DNA from: Gemmatimonadota bacterium
Lineage (GTDB): Bacteria > Orphanbacterota > Orphanbacteria > Orphanbacterales > Orphanbacteraceae
Direction of reading: 5' to 3'
Length of the DNA: 37,835 nucleotides
Assembly (NCBI GenBank): GCA_020061515.1
Contig: JAGUYC010000258.1
Coordinates: forward strand, 1-37,835
Shown here: positions 1 to 7,038 of the stretch, one piece after another
How the letters are laid out: the number at the start of each line of letters is the position of its first letter
How positions within the stretch are numbered: position 1 is the first letter of the stretch
Position numbers and translations under genes: made by a program
Notes under the pieces: model-generated
The model's input: only the letters and a program-made list of their open reading frames with translations
The model's database searches: none
Told to the model about the DNA's origin: nothing

Positions 1-1
1 A

Positions 2-574
2 TACCTCGCGGCTGAGGCCGGCTGGCCGGTTGTCGTGATCGGCCTTCTTTCGATCGCCTCGGCGATCGCGTACACCGGAGGTCCCTATCCGCTCGGCTAT
101 CACGGACTCGGCGATCTCTTTGTCTTCGTCTTCTTCGGGTTCGTCGCGGTCGCGGGGAGCGCGTTCGTGCAGGCGCACGCGGTTCCGCCCGTCGCGTGGA
201 TCGCGTCGATTCCCGTCGCCGCGCTCGCGACGGCGATCCTCGTCGTGAACAACGTGCGCGACGCCGACACCGATCGTCGGTCGGGGAAGAGGACGATCGC
301 CGCACGCTTCGGACGGCGCGCGGCGCGGATCGAGTACGGCGTTCTCCTTCTCGCCGCGTACGCGGTCCCCGCGGCCCTCGCCGCCGCTCCCGGCTTCTCC
401 GCATGGGTTCTTCTCCCGCTCGCGACGATCCCTCTCGCCGCACGAACGGCGCGGGTCGTCTTCACGTCGATCGAAGGACCCGCCCTCAACCGCGCCCTGA
501 AGAACACGGCGAGGCTTCTCTTCTTTCACGGCATTCTCTTCTCGATCGGAATCGCGGCGACGGCGCCGTCGTGA
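2..574 (+). CDS. menA: 1,4-dihydroxy-2-naphthoate polyprenyltransferase (MenA), 5'-truncated by window edge
   Basis: The reading frame is open from base 2, so the N-terminal part lies outside the window and 190 codons are visible. MenA is an integral membrane UbiA-family enzyme that attaches the polyprenyl tail to dihydroxynaphthoate, making demethylmenaquinone. The visible part holds the second aspartate-rich motif, [20 protein letters not shown], which matches the MenA form of the UbiA DxxxD region, and several hydrophobic segments around it. It is followed 11 bases later by menC and then menE, which supports the menaquinone assignment over other UbiA prenyltransferases. The first aspartate motif cannot be seen. 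Confidence 0.9.
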   Translation, partial: YLAAEAGWPVVVIGLLSIASAIAYTGGPYPLGYHGLGDLFVFVFFGFVAVAGSAFVQAHAVPPVAWIASIPVAALATAILVVNNVRDADTDRRSGKRTIAARFGRRAARIEYGVLLLAAYAVPAALAAAPGFSAWVLLPLATIPLAARTARVVFTSIEGPALNRALKNTARLLFFHGILFSIGIAATAPS

Positions 575-585
575 GGATGTGAACC

Positions 586-1671
586 GTGAAGGTCGTCGGG
601 AAGAAAGTCGAGCGCGTCGCGGGACCCGTGCGCGGAAAAGCGTGGAGCGCGCGCGCCGCCCACACCGAGAGAAAGGGCGTGCTCCTTCGTCTCTACGATG
701 ACGAAGGGAGGATCGGTCTCGGCGAGGCGAGCCCGCTCCCCGGGTTCTCGACCGACACGGTCGATCGTTGCGAGAAGACCCTCGCGGCTCTTTCCGCCGG
801 CGATCTTCCCGCGAGAGATCCGGAAGATCCTCTGGAGATCTGGCTCGAGTCCGCCGCGAGGCTCGTCGATCCGCGGGCGCCGGCGGCGCGATTCGCGCTC
901 GAGACGGCCCTTCTCGACCTGGCGGGCCAGGAGGAGCGGAAGCCGATTTCGGCCCTCTTCCGCGAGGAGGTTCCGGACCGCGCGATCCCTCTCGCGGCCC
1001 TCGCGCAAGAGGAGGAGTCGGACGCGCTCATCGAGGAGATCCGCGCGGCGAGGGCGCGCGGAATCTCCGTTGTGAAGCTGAAGATCGGAAAGCGGGGACG
1101 CTTCGACAAGGAGATCGAGCTTCTCCGAGGCGTCCGCCGCGCGTTCGGAGGCTCGCTTCGGATGCGGCTCGACGCGAACGGCTCCTGGGACCTCGTCGAG
1201 GCGAACGATCGGCTTCGCGCGCTCGCCGAGCTCGAGCCGGAGTTCGTCGAGCAGCCGGTCATTCCGTATCTCCTCCTCAAGATGGGGCCTTCGCCCGTTC
1301 CCCTCGCGGCGGACGAAACGCTCGCGCTTCCGGGCGCGGCCGAGCGGCTCTCCCTTGTCCCCGCGTGCCGCGTCTTTGTCTTGAAGCCGATGGTACTCGG
1401 CGGTTTCCTTCCGACCCTTCGCATCGCAAGGATCGGAAAGGCGAGAAAAGTCGGCCTCGTCGTGAGCCATCTCTTCGACGGGCCGGTCGCCCTCGCGGCC
1501 GCCGCGGAGCTCGCCCTCGCGCTCCCCGCGGAGCCGCTTGCGTGCGGCCTCGATCGGCACGCGGGTCTTTCGGCCTGGCCGGAGATTGCCGTGCCGCAGA
1601 TCCGCGAGAAGGAGATCCGCCGTTCTGGAGGCGCGGGGCTCGGCGTTCGCCTGGCGGAGGGAATTTCGTGA
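586..1671 (+). CDS. menC: o-succinylbenzoate synthase (MenC)
   Basis: 361-residue enolase-superfamily enzyme that dehydrates SHCHC to o-succinylbenzoate in menaquinone synthesis. The start is GTG 586, close behind menA. The superfamily active-site set is visible in order: the KxK catalytic pair K164/K166 (in VVKLKIGK), metal ligands D196 (RLDANGSWD), E222 (EFVEQPV) and D243 (AADETL), and the second catalytic lysine K267 (VLKPMVLGG). Spacing between these residues is close to that of E. coli MenC. The N-terminal capping domain is present (GEASPLPGFS loop). The stop overlaps the menE start by the shared bases GTGA, which suggests translational coupling. Other enolase-superfamily functions (N-acylamino acid racemase, dipeptide epimerase) are possible by sequence alone, but the menA-menE context argues for MenC. 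Confidence 0.93.
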   Translation: MKVVGKKVERVAGPVRGKAWSARAAHTERKGVLLRLYDDEGRIGLGEASPLPGFSTDTVDRCEKTLAALSAGDLPARDPEDPLEIWLESAARLVDPRAPAARFALETALLDLAGQEERKPISALFREEVPDRAIPLAALAQEEESDALIEEIRAARARGISVVKLKIGKRGRFDKEIELLRGVRRAFGGSLRMRLDANGSWDLVEANDRLRALAELEPEFVEQPVIPYLLLKMGPSPVPLAADETLALPGAAERLSLVPACRVFVLKPMVLGGFLPTLRIARIGKARKVGLVVSHLFDGPVALAAAAELALALPAEPLACGLDRHAGLSAWPEIAVPQIREKEIRRSGGAGLGVRLAEGIS

Positions 1672-3062
1672 GCCTCTCGTTCTCTCGATCGGCGCGCGAG
1701 GCGCCGGAACGAACGGCGCTCGTTTCGGACGGAATCGCGTATACGTTCGAGGAGTTTCTTCCCTTCGTGAACGGCGCGCTCCATGCGCTCGCGGCGCGCG
1801 GGCTCCGGCCGGGAGACGCGCGACCGGTCGCGCTTCTTGCGTCGGCGCGAAAGGAGACGATCGCCTTTCTCTACGCGCTCTTCGATTGGGGGATTCCGGT
1901 CGTCCCCCTTCACGACACGCTCACGGAGCGCGAGCAGGGAAAGATTGTCGATCGGTGCGGGCCGATCGTTCAAATCGAAGGGACGCTCCCCGAGGCGCCT
2001 ACGGAGAGTGCCCCCTTCGAACCGCCGGAACCTCCGCCGGACGACGGGCGTCCTCTCGCGATCCTTCATACATCAGGGACCGGCGGAAAGCCGAAGGGGG
2101 TGATCCTGTCGCGGGCCGCCTTCGCGGCGAGCGCGGCGGCGAACGCGGAGAACCTCGGCTGGGAGAAAGAGGACCGCTGGGCGCTCGCGCTCCCTCTCGC
2201 GCACGTGGGCGGGTTCTCGATCGTGACGCGTTGTCTTCTCGCACGACGAGCGGTCGTTCTCGCCGGACCCTTCGCGGCCGACCGGCTCGCGCGAGCGATC
2301 GCGAAGGAACGCGCGACGCTCCTCTCCGCCGTGCCCGCGATGATCCGCCGACTTCTCGATCTCGAGCCGCGCTGGTCGCCTCCTTTCTGCCTGCGGGCGG
2401 TGCTCGTGGGAGGCGGTCCTCTATCCCCCGCGCTCCTCGACGAGGCGTGGGAGCGCGGGATTCCCGCGTATCCGACCTACGGGCTCACGGAAACTTGCTC
2501 GCAGGTCGCGGCCTGGCCCTATGGGACGAGACCGCCGCGTCCGGTCGCGCGTGCGCTCCCTGAAGCCGAGATCCGCGCGGCGGGCGAGCGGATTCAGGTT
2601 CGCGGGCCGATGCTCTTTACGTCGTATGTTTCCGCGGAGGGCGAGGCTTCTCCCTTCCTCGACGGAGGCTGGTTCGACACCGGGGATCTCGGGGCGATCG
2701 ACGAGGCGGGGTGCGTACATGTGTTCGGAAGATCGGACGAGATGCTCGTCACCGGCGGAGAGAACGTGAGCCCGCTCGAGGTGGAAGCGGAGATCGAGCG
2801 TTTCCCGGGAGTGCGCGCGGCGTGCGTGTTCGGAATTCCCGACGAAACGTGGGGGGACGTTCTCGCCGCGGCGATCGTCGTCGAGGGGGAAGGTCTCGAT
2901 TGCCCGACCCTCGCCGCGCATCTCGCCGCATCGCTGGCCCCGCACAAGCGTCCCAGAAGGATCGCGCGCCTCGACCGCCTTCCCCTCTCCCCGACCGGTA
3001 AGATCGACCGCGAAAAGGCGCGGTCTCTCGCCCTTCCTCTTCTCGAGCCGTTCCGGCCGTGA
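1668..3062 (+). CDS. menE: o-succinylbenzoate-CoA ligase (MenE)
   Basis: 464-residue member of the ANL (acyl/aryl-CoA synthetase) family that activates o-succinylbenzoate to its CoA thioester via an acyl-adenylate. The open frame extends far upstream inside menC, but the GTG at 1668, overlapping the menC stop, begins the family-like N terminus and is preferred. Core motifs are in order: the AMP/phosphate loop TSGTGGKPKGV around residues 135-145, PTYGLTETCSQ (A5), GWFDTGDLG (A7), GRSDEMLVTGGENVSPLEVE (A8 hinge), and PTGKIDREKA with catalytic K445 (A10). Length is normal for the family. Being last in menA-menC-menE supports this substrate over other acids. The next gene is convergent, separated by a hairpin. 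Confidence 0.93.
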   Translation: MSLSFSRSAREAPERTALVSDGIAYTFEEFLPFVNGALHALAARGLRPGDARPVALLASARKETIAFLYALFDWGIPVVPLHDTLTEREQGKIVDRCGPIVQIEGTLPEAPTESAPFEPPEPPPDDGRPLAILHTSGTGGKPKGVILSRAAFAASAAANAENLGWEKEDRWALALPLAHVGGFSIVTRCLLARRAVVLAGPFAADRLARAIAKERATLLSAVPAMIRRLLDLEPRWSPPFCLRAVLVGGGPLSPALLDEAWERGIPAYPTYGLTETCSQVAAWPYGTRPPRPVARALPEAEIRAAGERIQVRGPMLFTSYVSAEGEASPFLDGGWFDTGDLGAIDEAGCVHVFGRSDEMLVTGGENVSPLEVEAEIERFPGVRAACVFGIPDETWGDVLAAAIVVEGEGLDCPTLAAHLAASLAPHKRPRRIARLDRLPLSPTGKIDREKARSLALPLLEPFRP

Positions 3063-3085
3063 GCGCGCCGAAGCGCCAAATGAAA

Positions 3086-3112
3086 ACCGGCGGAGCCGAT
3101 CGCCCCGCCGGT
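3086..3112. terminator. bidirectional hairpin terminator between menE and the convergent cytochrome gene
   Basis: An 8-bp perfect inverted repeat, ACCGGCGG at 3086-3093 and CCGCCGGT at 3105-3112, with an 11-base loop, sits midway between two convergent stop codons. Read on the minus strand the stem is followed by TTTT. On the plus strand it is followed by a weaker pyrimidine stretch (ctcgtctttctt). It is probably an intrinsic terminator shared by both operons. Confidence 0.7.
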
Positions 3113-3135
3113 CTCGTCTTTCTTCTCGCGCCGCC

Positions 3136-3777
3136 CTACTTCTCCGTCTCCTTGGCCTCCGCTTTCGGGACGGGGTGGGCGATCTTCGCGGAAAACGTCT
3201 TGAAGTCGAACGGTTTATACGTCGGCGATTTCTCGTTGTGGCAGGTTTTGCAGACCGCCTCGGTGGGCTCGATGAGGCCGACCGTGGCCGGCTCGATCTC
3301 CCCCGCGTAGAGCTGCTTCATGACGGTGAGCTTCTGGTATTCGCTCCCCGGGCCGTGGCACGCCTCGCAGCCGACTCCTTCGTCGTCCTTCACGCCCCCG
3401 CGGATCGCGGCCGGCTTCCCGTGAGCAGTCACGTGGCAGACGACGCACTCGGGCGCCTGCGCGGCGGGAACAGTGAGGCCTTTCTTCTTCGCGATCTCGT
3501 CCGCCTTCGGGGTCTTCAGCGTCTCGAACGCTTTGGCGTGCGCCGATTCCTGCCAAAGCTTGTACTGCGCGCCGCTCTTCGCGGTCTGGTGGCACATCTT
3601 GCATTTGGCGGAACCGATATGGGTGAAGGCCGGAGCGGCCTCCTTCTTCGCGATCTCCTTCGCCTCCGTTGATTTCCCCGCCTCTTGCGCCGTGAGCTGC
3701 GCGGCGAGGAAGAGGGTCGAAAGGCAGGCGGCGAGCCCGCCGAGCAGGATACCGTAGCGTCTGGATCTCCGGGTCAT
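3136..3777 (-). CDS. exported four-haem c-type cytochrome (cytochrome c554-like)
   Basis: 213-residue protein with an N-terminal basic-plus-hydrophobic export signal (residues 1-31, cleavage probably near AAQLTAQEA). It has four CxxCH haem-attachment motifs: CKMCH (59-63), CVVCH (111-115), CEACH (137-141) and CKTCH (176-180). The spacing and the CEACHGPGSEY stretch resemble the cytochrome c554/c' multihaem family, so it is probably a periplasmic electron carrier or small reductase subunit; the redox partner is unknown. Two ATGs lie close together. A strong AAGGGAGG abuts the upstream ATG (3783) with no spacer but lies six bases from the ATG at 3777, which is therefore chosen. The C-terminal tail is Lys/Glu rich. 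It lies downstream of gcdH on the same strand, but a good promoter of its own lies between them. Confidence 0.88.
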   Translation of the reverse strand: MTRRSRRYGILLGGLAACLSTLFLAAQLTAQEAGKSTEAKEIAKKEAAPAFTHIGSAKCKMCHQTAKSGAQYKLWQESAHAKAFETLKTPKADEIAKKKGLTVPAAQAPECVVCHVTAHGKPAAIRGGVKDDEGVGCEACHGPGSEYQKLTVMKQLYAGEIEPATVGLIEPTEAVCKTCHNEKSPTYKPFDFKTFSAKIAHPVPKAEAKETEK

Positions 3778-3847
3778 GCGCATCCTCCCTTTGTTGCCGG
3801 TCTTCCGGCGAATCTTGCCGCGGCGATTCCATCCACCGTCCCGATCG

Positions 3848-3876
3848 ATTCTAGCGGGAACGGGCGGACCGCGCAA
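3848..3876 (-). promoter_or_regulatory. promoter for the cytochrome gene
   Basis: On the minus strand TTGCGC (3876-3871), a 17-base spacer and TAGAAT (3853-3848). The -10 box matches five of six consensus positions. The inferred start site is about 65 bases from the start codon. Similar boxes occur upstream of several other genes in this window. Confidence 0.55.
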
Positions 3877-3957
3877 CCGCTCGCCCCCGCCTCTTCTCCC
3901 GATGAAACGCCTCTCCTCCCGCCGCGGAGCTCGGCCCAGGCTCGCGCGCGCAAACTC

Positions 3958-5127
3958 TTATCGAAACGCCTCGAGGCCGGTCAGGTCGTTCCCCAGAATG
4001 AGCGTGTGGATGTCGTGCGTCCCCTCGTACGTCTTGACCCCCTCCAAGTTCAGCATGTGTCGGATCACGTGGTATTCGGACATGATCCCGTTGGCCGCGA
4101 GGATGTCGCGTGCGAGCCGCGCGCATTCGAGCGCCATGAACACGTTGTTCCGCTTCGCCATCGAGATCTGCGTGAAACGCGCCTTCCCCTCGTCCTGAAG
4201 ACGTCCGAGCCTGTGCGCGAGAAGCTGCGCTTTCGTGATCTCCGTCGCCATGTGCGCGAGCTTCTCCTGGACGAGCTGGAAAGAGGCGATCGGCTTCCCG
4301 AACTGCACGCGCTCCTTCGAGTACGCGAGCGCCCGATCGAGGCAGTCCGCTGCCGCTCCGACCGCGCCCCAGGCGATCCCGTAGCGCGCGCTGCTCAAAC
4401 ACTTGAGGGGCGAAGCGATTCCCTTCGACGCGGGAAGCAGGTTCTTCTCCGGAATCTCGCAGTTCTCGAAGATCAGCTCCGACGTGTCCGACGCGCGAAG
4501 CGAGAACTTTCCTCTTTGTTCGACCGCCCGGTAGCCGGGAGTTCCCTTCTCGACCAGGAAACCGCGGATCACGCCATCCAGCTTTGCCCAGACGATCGCG
4601 ATGTGCGCGGTCGACCCGTTCGTGATCCACATCTTCGCGCCGTTCAGGAGATAACCAGCGGATGTCTTCTCGGCGCGCGTGACGAGGCCGCCGGGATCCG
4701 AGCCGTAGTCCGGCTCCGTCAGGCCGAAGCACCCGATCGCCTCGCCGCGCGCCATTCGAGGGAGCCACTCCTTCTTCTGCTCCTCGCTTCCCGAGCCGTA
4801 GATCGCGAACATCGCGAGCGAACCCTGCACGGAGACGAAGCTCCGAAGCCCCGAATCGCCCCGCTCGAGCTCGCGGCAGATGACGCCGTACGCGGTCTTG
4901 CTCGTCCCCGCGCATCCGTACTCTTCCGGGAGGAAGCATCCGAAGAGGCCGAGAGACGCGAGCTCGGGGACGAGCTCCGCCGGAAAGGTGTGCTGTTCGA
5001 AGTGCTCGGCGATGATGGGAAGCACGCGATCGGTCACGAAGTCGCGGACGGTGTTCCGCACGAGGATCTCTTCATCGCTAAAGAGCTCGTCCACCTGGAA
5101 GTAGTCGATCGGTTGAAACTTGGGCAT
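3958..5127 (-). CDS. gcdH: glutaryl-CoA dehydrogenase
   Basis: 389-residue acyl-CoA dehydrogenase-family flavoprotein that oxidatively decarboxylates glutaryl-CoA to crotonyl-CoA in lysine/tryptophan or aromatic-acid breakdown, passing electrons to ETF. Long stretches can be aligned from memory with mitochondrial and bacterial GCDH: GCFGLTEPDYGSDP, the QGKFSLRASDT-like segment (here RGKFSLRAS), ARYGIAWGAVGAA, KRNN, EYHVIRHMLNLE and YEGTHDIHTLILG. The last contains the expected catalytic base E368. The GLRSFVSVQ segment near residue 95 corresponds to the substrate-carboxylate-binding Arg-Ser region of GCDH, which separates it from straight-chain acyl-CoA dehydrogenases. An AGAGG ribosome site precedes ATG 5127. 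No ETF or glutaconate genes are in view. Confidence 0.93.
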   Translation of the reverse strand: MPKFQPIDYFQVDELFSDEEILVRNTVRDFVTDRVLPIIAEHFEQHTFPAELVPELASLGLFGCFLPEEYGCAGTSKTAYGVICRELERGDSGLRSFVSVQGSLAMFAIYGSGSEEQKKEWLPRMARGEAIGCFGLTEPDYGSDPGGLVTRAEKTSAGYLLNGAKMWITNGSTAHIAIVWAKLDGVIRGFLVEKGTPGYRAVEQRGKFSLRASDTSELIFENCEIPEKNLLPASKGIASPLKCLSSARYGIAWGAVGAAADCLDRALAYSKERVQFGKPIASFQLVQEKLAHMATEITKAQLLAHRLGRLQDEGKARFTQISMAKRNNVFMALECARLARDILAANGIMSEYHVIRHMLNLEGVKTYEGTHDIHTLILGNDLTGLEAFR

Positions 5128-5220
5128 GGGCTTCCTCTCTCGGCGCGCGAAGGGGCGCTCGCCCGGAAGATTCGATTTCGATCGTCCCCGCGCCGCTGTC
5201 CCGCCGCGGGTATCCTCTTA

Positions 5221-5249
5221 AGGCTATCGTGCGTTCGCTCCTTCGTCAA
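5221..5249 (-). promoter_or_regulatory. promoter for gcdH
   Basis: Minus-strand TTGACG (5249-5244), 17-base spacer and TAGCCT (5226-5221). The -35 box is five of six to consensus and the -10 is weak. It lies about 95 bases upstream of the gcdH start, within the divergent region shared with the membrane protein at 5362. Confidence 0.5.
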
Positions 5250-5282
5250 ACCGCCTCATAACCGGGGGACGCGCGGCATTCG

Positions 5283-5311
5283 TCGACCGGACGAGAACCC
5301 CCTGGTAGTAT
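5283..5311 (+). promoter_or_regulatory. promoter for the 5362-9776 operon
   Basis: TCGACC (5283-5288), 17-base spacer and TAGTAT (5306-5311), four of six in each box, about 50 bases upstream of the ATG at 5362. It is divergent from and partly facing the gcdH promoter. Confidence 0.45.
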
Positions 5312-5361
5312 CTTCGAGGACCTCGCGGGAAGAGAAGCGGGCCGTGAACGGAGGAACGCGC

Positions 5362-7038
5362 ATGGGCCGGACGGTAATCCCCGTGACACTCGTCGTCCTC
5401 GCCGCGCTCTTCGTTCCCCTTCTCGGAATCCTTCCCCCCGCCCAATTCTTTCGCCTCGACGATTTCGCCTGGCTCACCTGGGCGAAGAGCCACGGTGTTT
5501 CCGATGCCTTCGATCCGGGAGAGGCGCCGGCGACGCCGGGCGGCCGCTTTCGCCCTGCTCACGCCCTCTTCTGGATCTTCGGGTCGCGCGCGTTCGGGCC
5601 GGAGTCGGCCGTCCCGTGGATGCTCCTCAGCTCGTCGTTCTTCGCGGCCGGTCTCGCGCTCATGCTTCTCTGGGGGGACCGGGTCGATCCCGGGAAGCCG
5701 CACGCGGGGAAATCCGCGGCGGCGATCTGGTTCGCCGGCTTCTTCCCGATGACCTATTTACTTCTCAATGTTTACAACAACGGGAAGACGATGGTTTTCC
5801 TTCTCGTCCCGCTCGCCGCGGCCTTCGGGATCTCGTTCTACGAGAGACGGCGGCCGCGCGATCTTCTCGTCTTCTTGTTCGCGTTCCTCGCCGGGGCGCT
5901 CGCCCGCGAATCGACGCTCGCGATCGTCCCCGCGGTTCTCTGCGTCTATGTTCTCGCCGATCGTTTCGAGCGAGGGAAGGCGTTTCTTCCGCTCGCGACG
6001 GCGGCGCTCCTCGCGGGAGGGGCGGTGATCGCGGGCGCCGCCGTTTTCTCCCCGCTCGTCCGCGAGACTCTCCGCGATCTCGGTGCGGGGAAGTCGTTCT
6101 CCCTCTGGAGCCGTAACCTGGCCTACTACGCGGAAACGCTCCTCTGGAACGGTCACGGGCGGTTCCTCTGGCTCGGCCTCGTCTTCGCGGCGTCTCTTCG
6201 GAGAACGAGGGCGCTCGCGATCGCGGCGGCCGCGGTGCTCGCGTCGGGTCTCGTCTTCCCGCGCCTCTCGCCGGTTCTCGTTCTCCTCGTTCTCCTCGCC
6301 TTCTGGTTCTCGCGAAGATCGAGAATCAACACCGCGCTTCTCGCGTGGTTCGCGGCGGCCTATCTCGTTCTTCTTCCGGCGCCGAACCCGACCGAATCCT
6401 ACTTCCTCGAGGCGTCTCTTCCCCTCGCGCTCTTCTTCGGCCTCGAGACGGGAGGCGCGCTCGCCGGGGTCGCCTCGCGTGCGGGAGGCGCGTTCCGACG
6501 GGGCGCGGGGCGAAAGTTCCGGACCTTCTTCGCGGCCTGGGGCGCGCTCGTTCTTCTCGCCGCGGTCTTCGCCGCCGGGGTCCACGCCGTCTACGCGCGC
6601 GAGCTTCTCCCGGTGAAGCGACACGGTCTCGATTTCGCCGAAGCGAATCGCTTCATGCGCAAAGAACTTCCCGAGGGGAGCGTCGTGTACGTCTTCCGCC
6701 AAGAGGAGATCTACGGAAAAGGGATGACCGAAACGATTCGCCGCTTCCGCCGTTTCTACCTCTGGAAGAACCATCCGGAGTGCTGGTTCGCCGCCTACAA
6801 CCGGCCGGACGTCCACGTCCTCTACTGGGACGGCGAACCCGAAGCCCGCCGGCCGGGGTTCTTCTTCGCCTCGAACCCGTTCGAGAAGGAAGTCTTCCGA
6901 AAGACGGATCCGGCGCCCGGCGCATCGCTCGTGTTCGAGAATCCGTCCTGCGCCGTTTACGACCTTCAGCCGGCGAGGGCGCGCCAGGGCGCGCCTTTGA
7001 CAGAAACGGCGGGAGATCCTATCCTTCCGGTGTCATGA
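5362..7038 (+). CDS. polytopic membrane protein, possible GT-C glycosyltransferase
   Basis: 558-residue integral membrane protein. The frame is open far upstream, but GGAGG at 5350-5354 lies seven bases before ATG 5362, and the protein then begins with a normal first membrane helix. About eleven hydrophobic helices can be counted between residues 1 and 420, followed by a soluble C-terminal part of about 140 residues. The first extracytoplasmic loop carries an acidic pair (FFRLDDFAWL), the position where GT-C enzymes of the PMT/ArnT type place catalytic acids, and a loop ARESTLAIVP is also reminiscent of that group. No family motif is strong enough to fix a substrate. If GT-C, it would use a polyprenyl-linked sugar at the outer face of the inner membrane. 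Its stop overlaps the M16 peptidase start (ATGA), indicating co-translation. Confidence 0.7.
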   Translation: MGRTVIPVTLVVLAALFVPLLGILPPAQFFRLDDFAWLTWAKSHGVSDAFDPGEAPATPGGRFRPAHALFWIFGSRAFGPESAVPWMLLSSSFFAAGLALMLLWGDRVDPGKPHAGKSAAAIWFAGFFPMTYLLLNVYNNGKTMVFLLVPLAAAFGISFYERRRPRDLLVFLFAFLAGALARESTLAIVPAVLCVYVLADRFERGKAFLPLATAALLAGGAVIAGAAVFSPLVRETLRDLGAGKSFSLWSRNLAYYAETLLWNGHGRFLWLGLVFAASLRRTRALAIAAAAVLASGLVFPRLSPVLVLLVLLAFWFSRRSRINTALLAWFAAAYLVLLPAPNPTESYFLEASLPLALFFGLETGGALAGVASRAGGAFRRGAGRKFRTFFAAWGALVLLAAVFAAGVHAVYARELLPVKRHGLDFAEANRFMRKELPEGSVVYVFRQEEIYGKGMTETIRRFRRFYLWKNHPECWFAAYNRPDVHVLYWDGEPEARRPGFFFASNPFEKEVFRKTDPAPGASLVFENPSCAVYDLQPARARQGAPLTETAGDPILPVS

